The translations under genes and the position numbers were made by a program. A DNA stretch of 64,000 bases from Arthrobacter sp. 135MFCol5.1 (lineage in GTDB: Bacteria; Actinomycetota; Actinomycetes; Actinomycetales; Micrococcaceae). Positions 8,437 through 16,039 of this stretch are shown here, in pieces. Below the pieces are notes generated by a model. The model was not told the DNA's origin and did no database searches. It worked only from the letters and a program-made list of their open reading frames with translations. Where the stretch lies: positions 62,001-126,000 of the forward strand of contig NZ_KB895455.1 of NCBI RefSeq assembly GCF_000374865.1, written 5' to 3'. Position 1 is the first letter of the stretch. Each line of letters begins with the position of its first letter.

Positions 8437-9159
8437 ATGTCTGAAACCGTGAAGCTCAGCCACAACGAACCCCACGACAGCAGCGTGGCCGCCCGCCTGA
8501 ACTGGCTGCGGGCCGGTGTCCTGGGCGCCAACGACGGCATCGTCTCCGTCGCGGCAACCGTAGTGGGCGTCGCGGGCGTGACCAACGACCTCGCCCCGAT
8601 CCTGGTGGCGGGAACGGCCGCCGTGGTGGGCGGCGCCGTGTCCATGGCCCTGGGCGAATACGTGTCCGTCAGCAGCCAGAGCGACAGCCAGCGGGCATTG
8701 ATCGAAAAGGAACGCCAGGAGCTCCGGGACGATCCCGACGGCGAGCTGGCCGAGCTCGCGGAGATCTACCAGGCCAAGGGGCTCAGCGAAGCCACGGCCC
8801 GGACCGTCGCCGAGGAGCTCACGGCGAAGGACGCGTTGAAGGCGCACCTGTCCGCCGAACTGAACATCGACGAGGAGGAGGTGGTAAGCCCCTGGCATGC
8901 CGCGTTCGCCTCCGCGATCGCCTTCACGGTGGGCGCCGTACTGCCGATGCTGGCCATCATTTTCCCGCCGGAGCAGGCGCGCATCCCGGTCACGTTCGTC
9001 GCCGTGATCCTGGCGCTCGCCTTGACCGGCACCGTCAGCGCCAGGATCGGCGGAAGCTCCAAGCGCAAGGCAACCCTGCGGCTGGTGGTGGGCGGCGCAC
9101 TCGCCATGGCCTTCACGTTTGCGGTGGGCAGCCTCCTGGGCACCACGGGCATCGCCTAG
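8437..9159 (+). CDS. VIT family (CCC1/VIT1-like) iron/manganese transporter
   Basis: Membrane transporter of 240 residues. It shows the family signature RAGVLGANDGIVSVAATVVGVAG in the first span, GGAVSMALGEYVSVSSQSD in the second, a cytoplasmic acidic helix-rich domain (about residues 80-150, EKERQELRDDPDGEL and AELNIDEEEVVSPWHAA), and three further spans. Relatives move ferrous iron or manganese out of the cytosol. It lies just before an iron-regulated ferric importer, consistent with iron homeostasis, though a terminator-like hairpin after it suggests separate transcription. Start: ATG giving MSETVKLSH is preferred because the domain begins soon after; an ATG 16 codons earlier has better ribosome-site context. 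Confidence 0.85.
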   Translation: MSETVKLSHNEPHDSSVAARLNWLRAGVLGANDGIVSVAATVVGVAGVTNDLAPILVAGTAAVVGGAVSMALGEYVSVSSQSDSQRALIEKERQELRDDPDGELAELAEIYQAKGLSEATARTVAEELTAKDALKAHLSAELNIDEEEVVSPWHAAFASAIAFTVGAVLPMLAIIFPPEQARIPVTFVAVILALALTGTVSARIGGSSKRKATLRLVVGGALAMAFTFAVGSLLGTTGIA

Positions 9160-9163
9160 CGGG

Positions 9164-9181
9164 CCGCCGGGGTACCGGCGG
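9164..9181. terminator. Small GC hairpin after the VIT gene
   Basis: CCGCCGG ggta CCGGCGG, a perfect 7-base stem five bases after the stop codon. It may end transcription before the iron promoter, but no T-run follows, so the call is weak. Confidence 0.4.
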
Positions 9182-9256
9182 GACCTTCGAGGCTAATTAC
9201 GTCACGCCATGTTTGCGTAATTGATGTGAACCTCGTCACTTAAAGCGCTTTCCGGC

Positions 9257-9285
9257 TTGGAGCTTAGGTTTGCCTACCCTACAGT
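9257..9285 (+). promoter_or_regulatory. fbpA promoter with IdeR/DtxR iron box
   Basis: A 19-base element at 9264-9282 (TTAGGTTTGCCTACCCTAC) matches 15 positions of the IdeR/DtxR consensus palindrome. It lies between a possible -35 TTGGAG (9257-9262) and -10 TACAGT (9280-9285) spaced by 17 bases. IdeR with ferrous iron would block this promoter, so the importer should be made when iron is scarce. The leader to the ATG is about 80 bases and contains a further TTAGGTT half-site near 9330. Confidence 0.75.
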
Positions 9286-9364
9286 TTTTGAACATAGGCA
9301 CCGCCTCCCGGTGCCCGTAAAGACTTAGGTTCACGCAGACTTTTTCCCCACGAAAGCAGCCTCA

Positions 9365-10414
9365 ATGAAGATCCGCAACAGCGCGCTGGCAGGCATCGCA
9401 CTCGCCGCCACCGCAGCTCTCGGCCTGACCGCCTGCGGCGGTGGCACGCCCGCCGGTGACAGCTCCGCTTCCAACGGCGCCCCCTCCGGCGAGATCACTG
9501 TCTACAACGCCCAGCACGAGAGCCTGACCAAGGAATGGGTGGACGCCTTCACGGCGGAAACCGGCATCAAGGTGACCCTCCGCCAGGGCGACGACACCGA
9601 AATGTCCAACCAGATCATCCAGGAAGGCCAGGCGTCCCCCGCGGACGTGTTCCTCACCGAAAACTCCCCCGCCATGACGCAGGTGGAGAACGCCGGCCTG
9701 TTCGCCGACGTCAACAAGGACACCCTGGCCCAGGTTCCCGCCGAGTTCGCGCCGTCCACCGGCAAGTGGACGGGCATCGCCGCCCGGTCCACCGTCCTGG
9801 TGTACAACAAGACCAAGCTCACCGAGGACCAGCTGCCCAAGTCCATGCTGGACCTGGCCAAGCCGGAGTGGAAGGGCCGCTGGGCCGCTTCGCCCACCGG
9901 CGCCGACTTCCAGGCCATCGTCTCCGCGCTGCTGGAACTCAAGGGTGAAGGCGCCACCGAAGACTGGCTCAAGGCCATGAAGGACAACTCCAAGGCCTAC
10001 AAGGGGAACAGCACGGCCATGAAGGCGGTCAACGCCGGCGAAGTGGACGCCGCGCTGATCTACCACTACTACTACTATGGCGACCAGGCCAAGACCGGCG
10101 AGAACTCCAGCAACGTCACGCCGTACTACTTCAAGAACGAGGACCCGGGCGCGTTCCTGTCCGTCTCCGGCGGCGGCGTGCTCAAGTCCTCGAAGAATGC
10201 CGCAGCTGCGCAGGCGTTCCTGAAGTTCATCACCGGCAAGAAGGGACAGGAAGTCCTGAAGAACGGAACGTCGTTCGAATACGCCATTGGCTCCGATGTG
10301 CCCGCCAACGACAAACTGGTGCCCATCAAGGACCTGCAGGCGCCCAAGGTTGACGCCGCAAAGCTCAACTCCCAGAAGGTCAGCGATCTGATGACCCAGG
10401 CCGGACTCCTCTAA
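9365..10414 (+). CDS. fbpA: Ferric iron ABC transporter substrate-binding lipoprotein
   Basis: Iron-binding lipoprotein of 349 residues. The signal peptide ends in lipobox GLTAC, then mature sequence EITVYNAQHESLTKEWVDAF, the classical start of the FbpA/FutA/IdiA family. The central tyrosine run in ALIYHYYYYGDQ is at the position where neighbouring tyrosines coordinate ferric iron. It captures iron outside the membrane and delivers it to the permease encoded next. The ATG has AGCAGCC just upstream (a weak ribosome site). The operon runs fbpA-fbpB-fbpC, with a 4-base gap and then a 4-base overlap, behind an IdeR box. Confidence 0.92.
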   Translation: MKIRNSALAGIALAATAALGLTACGGGTPAGDSSASNGAPSGEITVYNAQHESLTKEWVDAFTAETGIKVTLRQGDDTEMSNQIIQEGQASPADVFLTENSPAMTQVENAGLFADVNKDTLAQVPAEFAPSTGKWTGIAARSTVLVYNKTKLTEDQLPKSMLDLAKPEWKGRWAASPTGADFQAIVSALLELKGEGATEDWLKAMKDNSKAYKGNSTAMKAVNAGEVDAALIYHYYYYGDQAKTGENSSNVTPYYFKNEDPGAFLSVSGGGVLKSSKNAAAAQAFLKFITGKKGQEVLKNGTSFEYAIGSDVPANDKLVPIKDLQAPKVDAAKLNSQKVSDLMTQAGLL

Positions 10415-10418
10415 TTCC

Positions 10419-12008
10419 GTGACCACCGATCTATCGGCTCCCGCCAGGCGGGGCACGACGACGGCGGGCCGGGGCAACAGCCCCCGCCCGCCTTTCGGCG
10501 TTTCCGCGGTGTCCATCCTGGCGGTGCTGATCGCCCTCTTCTCCCTCGTCCCGCTGGGATACGTGGTCTACATGACGGTGGCAACCGGGTGGGACACCGC
10601 CGTCGCCCTCATCCTGCGCCCCCGGGTGGGCGAACTGCTGGCCAACACCCTGCTCCTGATGGCCGCCACCGTCCCGCTGTGCCTGCTGCTTGGCGTGGCG
10701 GGGGCATGGCTGGTGGAACGGACCAACCTCCGCGGCCGGCGGATCTGGGCTGTCCTGCTGGCCGCTCCCCTGGCCATCCCGGCATTCGTGAACAGCTACG
10801 CCTGGGTGTCGGCCATCCCCTCGCTCGGCGGCCTGGGCTCAGGAATCCTGATCTCCACCCTGTCCTACTTCCCGCTGGTGTACATCCCCGCGGCCGCCAC
10901 GCTGAGCCGGCTGGACCCTGCCATCGAGCAGTCCGCCGCCGCACTGGGACTGGGCGCCTGGCGGGCCCTCTTCCGGGTGGTGCTTCCCCAGCTGCGGATC
11001 GCCCTGACGGGCGGCGGCCTCCTGGTAGGGCTGCACCTGCTCGCCGAATACGGCGCCTTCGCCATGATCCGGTTCGATACCTTCACCACCGCGATCATGA
11101 CCCAATACCGTTCCACCTTCAACGGGGCCGCGGGCAACATGCTGGCCAGCGTGCTGGTGTTCTTCTGCCTGCTGCTGCTGATGGCCGAAGTCCGCAGCCG
11201 CGGCACCGCCCGGTACGCGAGGATCGGCTCAGGGGCGCAGGCACGGGCACTCCGCCTCCCGCTGCACGCCTACCAGATCCCGTCCCAGGCCTTCCTGCTG
11301 GCGCTGACGGCACTGGCGTTCGGCCTCCCGCTGTACTACGTACTGAAATGGATCGTGGCCGGCGGCGCGGACGTCTGGACCGCCGCCGAATTCCTCCCCG
11401 CCCTGCTGGCCACGTTCGGATACGGCCTGGCCGGCGCTGCCGCCACCATCGTGGTCGCGTTCCCCATGGCGTACCTCGCGGTCCGCAGACCCGGCTGGTT
11501 CAGCAAGTCACTGGAACTGTCCAACTACGTCACCAGCTCGATGCCCGGCATCGTGGTGGCCCTGGCGTTCGTCACCGTCAGCATCCGCGTGATGCCGGGC
11601 ATCTACCAAACAGCCGGCGTGCTGGTGGCAGCGTACGTCCTGCTGTTCCTGCCCCGGGCCCTGGTGAACCTCCGGGCCGGGCTGGCGCAGGCTCCCAAGG
11701 AGCTTGACGAGGCCGCGCAGGCGCTGGGCAAGCCGCCGCTGCTGGCCTTCATCCGCGTCACACTGCGGCTGACCGCCCCGGCCGCTGCCGGCGGTGCGGC
11801 CCTGGTTTTCCTGGCCATCGCCAACGAGCTCACCGCCACGTTGCTGCTGTCCCCCAACGGCACCAAGACCCTGGCCACCGAGTTCTGGAGCAAGAGCAGC
11901 GAAATCGACTACGCCGGTGCGGCTCCCTATGCCCTGTTGATGATCCTGCTTTCCGCCCCGATGACCTACCTCCTCTTCCAACAGTCCAAGAAAGTAGCCG
12001 GACAGTGA
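10419..12008 (+). CDS. fbpB: Ferric iron ABC transporter permease
   Basis: Fused two-unit inner-membrane permease of 529 residues with about twelve predicted spans. Each half carries the binding-protein-dependent permease EAA loop, visible as EQSAAALGLGAWRALFRVVLPQL in the first half and ELDEAAQALGKPPLLAFIRVTLRL (in part) in the second. This duplication is typical of FbpB-type ferric transporters. It starts with GTG four bases after the fbpA stop and ends inside the fbpC start. The N-terminal ~25 residues are a polar cytoplasmic extension. Confidence 0.92.
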   Translation: MTTDLSAPARRGTTTAGRGNSPRPPFGVSAVSILAVLIALFSLVPLGYVVYMTVATGWDTAVALILRPRVGELLANTLLLMAATVPLCLLLGVAGAWLVERTNLRGRRIWAVLLAAPLAIPAFVNSYAWVSAIPSLGGLGSGILISTLSYFPLVYIPAAATLSRLDPAIEQSAAALGLGAWRALFRVVLPQLRIALTGGGLLVGLHLLAEYGAFAMIRFDTFTTAIMTQYRSTFNGAAGNMLASVLVFFCLLLLMAEVRSRGTARYARIGSGAQARALRLPLHAYQIPSQAFLLALTALAFGLPLYYVLKWIVAGGADVWTAAEFLPALLATFGYGLAGAAATIVVAFPMAYLAVRRPGWFSKSLELSNYVTSSMPGIVVALAFVTVSIRVMPGIYQTAGVLVAAYVLLFLPRALVNLRAGLAQAPKELDEAAQALGKPPLLAFIRVTLRLTAPAAAGGAALVFLAIANELTATLLLSPNGTKTLATEFWSKSSEIDYAGAAPYALLMILLSAPMTYLLFQQSKKVAGQ

Positions 12009-13162
12009 CAGCACCATCCACCCGTCGGCTGCCCGAACCACGGGTCTCCCCCTCCGTGGCGGCAACCACCAACAGCCACCTCCAGATCACGGACGTCACC
12101 AAGAACTTCGGATCCCAGGCGGTCCTGAGGGGCGTCAACCTGTCCGTGGCCAAGGGCGGGACCACCGCCATCGTGGGTCCGTCCGGCTCCGGCAAGACCA
12201 CGCTGCTGCGCCTCATCGCCGGTTTTGAACACCCGGACACCGGCACCATCTCGCTCAACGGCACCACCGTGGCAGGCGACGGCGCGTGGCTCCCGGCGCA
12301 CAAACGCCAGATCGGCTACGTGGCCCAGGACGGCGCGCTCTTCCCGCACCTTACCGTGGGCCAGAACGTTGCCTTTGGCCTGGATCCGGCCAAGCTGGAG
12401 GGCGGCCGGCGGGCTGTCGCGGCCCGGGTGGCGGAGCTCCTGGACATGGTGTCCCTGGATCCGGCCATGGCCAAGCGCCGCCCGCACCAGCTCTCCGGCG
12501 GCCAGCAGCAGCGCGTGGCCCTGGCCCGCGCCCTGGCACGGGAACCGGAACTGATGCTCCTGGACGAACCCTTCTCAGCCTTGGATGCGGGCCTCCGCGT
12601 TGCCACCCGCCGCGCCGTGGCCAAGGTCCTGGCCGAGGCCGGGGTTACCACCATCCTGGTCACCCACGACCAGGCCGAAGCGTTGTCCTTCGCCGACCAG
12701 GTGGCGGTCATGCGCGGCGGCAAGCTGGCCCAGATCGGCAACCCCTTCGTCGTCTACACCCGTCCCGCGGACCGGGCCACCGCCGAGTTCCTGGGCGATG
12801 CCGTCATCCTGGATGCCTGGCTCGAAGGGTCACTGGCCACCTGCTCGCTGGGCGGCATTCCGGTGCGCCGGCCGCCGGCGCAGGGCAAGGTCCAGTTGAT
12901 GCTGCGGCCCGAGCAGATCCGCATCGCCGAGGACGGCCCCATCCGCGGCGTGGTGGTGGACACTGACTACTTCGGCCCCGAAACCACGGTGCGGCTCAAG
13001 CTCAACGTGCCGCAAGAGGTGGCGGAGCACGCGGACCACCGGTACCCCGGCGGCGGCGAAGTGATCACCATCCGGCACTGGAACGCCTCAATTGCCCGGC
13101 CCGGGATGGAACTGTGCCTCCGGGTGGTCGGCGAAGCAGTCGCGTTCCCGATGGAGGACTGA
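12005..13162 (+). CDS. fbpC: Ferric iron ABC transporter ATP-binding protein
   Basis: ATPase of the iron importer, 385 residues. Walker [17 protein letters not shown] lies near residue 60, Q-loop [14 protein letters not shown], signature [15 protein letters not shown], Walker [13 protein letters not shown] and switch [16 protein letters not shown]. The C-terminal ~130 residues form a TOBE-type domain ([28 protein letters not shown]). FbpC/PotA-like proteins have this layout. The GTG start overlaps the fbpB stop. The first 25 residues ([11 protein letters not shown]) precede the conserved fold, so a slightly later start is possible. Confidence 0.92.
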   Translation: MTAPSTRRLPEPRVSPSVAATTNSHLQITDVTKNFGSQAVLRGVNLSVAKGGTTAIVGPSGSGKTTLLRLIAGFEHPDTGTISLNGTTVAGDGAWLPAHKRQIGYVAQDGALFPHLTVGQNVAFGLDPAKLEGGRRAVAARVAELLDMVSLDPAMAKRRPHQLSGGQQQRVALARALAREPELMLLDEPFSALDAGLRVATRRAVAKVLAEAGVTTILVTHDQAEALSFADQVAVMRGGKLAQIGNPFVVYTRPADRATAEFLGDAVILDAWLEGSLATCSLGGIPVRRPPAQGKVQLMLRPEQIRIAEDGPIRGVVVDTDYFGPETTVRLKLNVPQEVAEHADHRYPGGGEVITIRHWNASIARPGMELCLRVVGEAVAFPMED

Positions 13163-13195
13163 GCTCCGGCCCCGGCCGCGCTCGGCGGCGTATCC

Positions 13196-13262
13196 GAAGC
13201 TTGTCCCCGCATCAGAAGCTAGGGGGCGCAGATGGACGAACAAGCTTCTGACCGGTGCGCCC
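13196..13262 (+). other. Overlapping complementary segments in the gap after fbpC
   Basis: The 199-base gap between fbpC and the next small gene contains GAAGCTTGT (13196-13204), TCAGAAGCT (13212-13220) and ACAAGCTTCTGA (13240-13251). The third can pair with either of the first two through 9 bases each, but not both. GGGCGCA (13224-13230) and TGCGCCC (13256-13262) form a further stem. This resembles a switchable leader, but I cannot match it to a known RNA family. Confidence 0.35.
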
Positions 13263-13361
13263 GCCACTGCTGACACAGAAAAAACACCGGGCCGAAACAC
13301 TCCGGCAACCTCTTCACGGCAAGCTGTGCGTACGGGGATACAACAGCAGGAGGCAGCCCTC

Positions 13362-13607
13362 ATGGAGGCACAAGGAATACGTACCGCCCAGCTCCGCATC
13401 GGGGACCAGATCGAAGCCTGGCACCGAGGCAAGCTTTTCCACAGCGGCCGGGTGACCGACGTCGTCCCGGCCCTTGAACTCTTCTGGATCCTGGATTCCA
13501 GGACCGGTGCGCGGAAGCTGCTGGACCCGGAGGCCCTGGAGATCCGGCACGTGGAGGTCACGGCCGTTCCACCGGCCGCCCAGGCGAAGCCGCTCGCGAC
13601 GGCGTGA
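13362..13607 (+). CDS. Hypothetical protein, 81 residues
   Basis: Small predicted soluble protein with a compact beta-rich look: IRTAQLRIGDQIEAWHRGK, GRVTDVVPALELFWILDSR and GARKLLDPEALEIRHVEV. The pattern suggests a small SH3-like or barrel fold, but I recognise no family. The ATG is well supported by AGGAGG nine bases upstream, and reading frame and codon use match neighbouring genes. It sits alone between the iron operon and nhaA, behind a 200-base leader with unusual complementary segments. Confidence 0.65.
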   Translation: MEAQGIRTAQLRIGDQIEAWHRGKLFHSGRVTDVVPALELFWILDSRTGARKLLDPEALEIRHVEVTAVPPAAQAKPLATA

Positions 13608-13644
13608 GCGGGGTTCCGGCCGGGCAGCCGGCAGGACCAGCGGC

Positions 13645-15012
13645 TTAGGTCCGTTCCTGGTAGACGTCCGGGATGCCGTCGTGGTCCGAATCCACTTTCT
13701 CGAGTTCTTCGGCGAGCCGGTACTGGCGGTTCCGGGTTCGCAGCACCACCGTCGCCAGCAGCGCGGCGATCAATGATGCGGCCAGGATGCCCACCTTGGC
13801 ATGGTCATCATGCAGGCTGCCGTTGCCGAAGCTGAGCTCCGCCACGAGCAGGGACACGGTGAAACCGATGCCCGCCAGCAGCGCCACGCCGAACACGTCG
13901 ATCCACGTGAATGAGTTGTCCAGGCTGGCCCTGGTGGCTTTGGTCAGCACCCAGGTGGTGGCAAGGATTCCCACCGGCTTGCCCAGGACCAGGCCCAGGA
14001 TGATGCCCAGCGCCACCGGGTCCGACAACGCCGAAGCCAGGCCTTCCCATCCGCCGACCAGCACGCCTGCGGAGAAGAACGCAAAGATCGGGACCGCGAC
14101 GCCCGCGGAAATGGGCCGGAACCGGTGTTCGAAGATCTCGGCGAGCCCCGGACCCGCTTCCGGACCGCCGGAGGCCTGTGACCTGATCACCGGCACCGCG
14201 AAGCCCAACAGCACACCGGCCACAGTGGCATGGATACCCGAAGCATGCACCAGCGCCCACGTCAGTACCCCTAGCGGCAGCAGGATCAACCAGGCCGCGG
14301 CGGCATGGCGGCCGAAGAACCGGCGGTACTTTTGCGCGAGGAACGCATAGGCCGCCAGCGGAACGAGCGCCAGGAGCAGCGGGGTGGGCTGGATGTCGCT
14401 GGAGTAGAAGAACGCAATGATGGTGATGGCAATCAGGTCATCCACCACGGCCAGCGTCAGCAGGAAGATCCGCAGCGCGCTGGGCAGGTGGGAGCCGATG
14501 ATGGCCAGGACGGCCACCGCAAAGGCGATGTCGGTTGCCGTGGGGATGGCCCAGCCGCGCAGGGTTTCCGGGCTGGCGAGGTTGACGACGGCGTAAATCA
14601 CCGCCGGGACGGCCACACCGCCCACGGCGGCGGCCACGGGGACGATCGATTTGCTGATCTGCCGCAGGTCGCCGGCCACGAATTCCCGTTTGAGTTCCAG
14701 GCCCACCAGGAAGAAGAAAATGGCCAACAGGCCGTCAGCCGCCCAGGCACCCAGGCTCAGCTCCAGGTGCCACGGCGCGTAGCCCACCGTGAAGTCGCGG
14801 AGGGCAAAGTAGCTCTCCGATGCCGGGGAATTGGCCCAGACGAGGGCGATGACCGCCGCGATGACGAGGAGGGCTCCGCCGACCGTTTCCTTGCGGAGGA
14901 TTTCACCGATCCGGAGGGCCTCGGCGTAGCTGCCGCGGGAGAAGACGGTGGAGCCGAAAAACGTGTTCCGGCTGGGCGGGGGCGGTGTTGGTGCAGGCGG
15001 GGTGGAGGTCAT
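13645..15012 (-). CDS. nhaA: Na+/H+ antiporter NhaA
   Basis: Sodium/proton antiporter of 455 residues that exports sodium using the proton gradient. It shows the NhaA pattern: [38 protein letters not shown], the unwound-helix region [21 protein letters not shown], and the paired aspartates in [13 protein letters not shown]. The hydrophilic tail ends [27 protein letters not shown] looks like a calcium-binding thrombospondin type 3 motif, unusual at the end of a transporter. The proline-rich N-terminus ([10 protein letters not shown]) is also an extension. It is transcribed alone, convergent with the 81-residue gene. Confidence 0.93.
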   Translation of the reverse strand: MTSTPPAPTPPPPSRNTFFGSTVFSRGSYAEALRIGEILRKETVGGALLVIAAVIALVWANSPASESYFALRDFTVGYAPWHLELSLGAWAADGLLAIFFFLVGLELKREFVAGDLRQISKSIVPVAAAVGGVAVPAVIYAVVNLASPETLRGWAIPTATDIAFAVAVLAIIGSHLPSALRIFLLTLAVVDDLIAITIIAFFYSSDIQPTPLLLALVPLAAYAFLAQKYRRFFGRHAAAAWLILLPLGVLTWALVHASGIHATVAGVLLGFAVPVIRSQASGGPEAGPGLAEIFEHRFRPISAGVAVPIFAFFSAGVLVGGWEGLASALSDPVALGIILGLVLGKPVGILATTWVLTKATRASLDNSFTWIDVFGVALLAGIGFTVSLLVAELSFGNGSLHDDHAKVGILAASLIAALLATVVLRTRNRQYRLAEELEKVDSDHDGIPDVYQERT

Positions 15013-15097
15013 GGAGGCATCCTTATTTCCGGGTTCGACAAAGCCATGCCGACCAGACTTCCCGGCGCACCTGGGTCCATTCTACCGGGCGGGAGGG

Positions 15098-15817
15098 TCA
15101 GCCTGCGCGGCGTCCCCCGGTGTCCCGGCTCCGCCCGTGCAGTTGGATGGCCCGAACGGCGCGGTCCAGGTAGGTCCGCCCGTCAACGGAATTGGCCAGC
15201 TGCACCAGTTCGGCGGCCACCACCACGAGCTTGACGTTCCGGTGGCTGCTGGTGGCCACGAGCAACTGGAAGGCCTCGTCCGAGCCGAGCTTCAGCAGGC
15301 CCATGAGGATGCCGCGAGCCTGGTCGATCACCGTGCGGGTGGAGGTGGCGCCGGCAACGGCATCCCGCGCAGTCTGTTCGGTCTCGCGCTGCAGGGTCCG
15401 GGTGAGGTCCACCATCACGCCTTCGAGCGCCACCACTGATCCGTCGTCGCCGAGGATCGCCTCACCGGAGGTCATGACCCGGCGCGTGTGGCCTTTGGCG
15501 TCAATAATGCGGTGGTACATGCAGAAGAAGCCGCCGGTCTCCGCCACCCTGGCGGTGATTTCCTCGCATTGTCCGCGGTCATCGGGATGCTTGTGCGCAA
15601 AGACGAGTTCGAGGGTGGGCACCACCTCCCCGCGCTGGTAGCCGTGCAGCTGGTACATGCCATTGGACCAATGGAACGCCGGCCCGGCCAGGTCCACGCG
15701 GAACACCCCGGCGTCGCACTGGTCGTCGCCGAGGGCGCTGGAGTAGGTGTACAAGTCGCTCAGCTCGGTCACGAGGCCCACTTCCCAGGTATTGGCCAGC
15801 CCCCAGCGGGCCGGCAC
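15098..15817 (-). CDS. PAS-ANTAR regulator
   Basis: Cytoplasmic RNA-binding-type regulator of 239 residues. Residues ~25-140 form a PAS fold (YQLHGYQRGEVVPTLELVFA, HRIIDAKGHTRRVMTSGEAI), and the C-terminus is an ANTAR domain (TVIDQARGILMGLLKLGSDEAF, then LLVATSSHRNVKL). ANTAR proteins bind paired hairpins in nascent RNA and prevent termination. The PAS domain would sense a ligand or redox state. The gene is expressed away from the copper island with which it shares a 220-base gap. No obvious ANTAR double hairpin was identified next to it. Confidence 0.88.
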   Translation of the reverse strand: MPARWGLANTWEVGLVTELSDLYTYSSALGDDQCDAGVFRVDLAGPAFHWSNGMYQLHGYQRGEVVPTLELVFAHKHPDDRGQCEEITARVAETGGFFCMYHRIIDAKGHTRRVMTSGEAILGDDGSVVALEGVMVDLTRTLQRETEQTARDAVAGATSTRTVIDQARGILMGLLKLGSDEAFQLLVATSSHRNVKLVVVAAELVQLANSVDGRTYLDRAVRAIQLHGRSRDTGGRRAG

Positions 15818-15917
15818 CGTACTCGCTCCTCCCAGTATGGGCGAATGGAGCAGCGGAAAGTAGTGCGGGAGGTCCTATGGAACTCCCGCAGGAAATGGGC
15901 TAAAGACTTGAACGCAC

Positions 15918-15935
15918 ATACCCCTAGGGGGTATA
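15918..15935 (+). promoter_or_regulatory. CsoR-type copper operator
   Basis: A G/C-block palindrome with arms TACCCC and GGGGTA around a central TA (ATACCCCTAGGGGGTATA) lies about 105 bases before the copper ATPase start. It closely fits CsoR operators, where the copper-free repressor sits on DNA and leaves when Cu(I) binds. No csoR gene is in the window, so the repressor would act in trans. Confidence 0.75.
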
Positions 15936-16039
15936 TTCAAGCTGTTGTCAGTGACGTGGTTTGTCCCGGCCGGTGCCTGCACCGGCCTTACAGCCGGTCA
16001 ACCCCAGCGCCCCATGATCGTCTATGGAATGGAACTGAC

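Noticed and set aside
13268..13347. SAM-type riboswitch before the 81-residue gene, suggested by CCGGCAACCTC
   Set aside because: Only one short conserved block is present; the surrounding stems and the remaining conserved bases cannot be placed.
15488..16039. Long N-terminal extension of the copper ATPase
   Set aside because: It would run through the divergent ANTAR gene and the CsoR-type operator; the His-rich metal-binding tail begins naturally at the chosen ATG.
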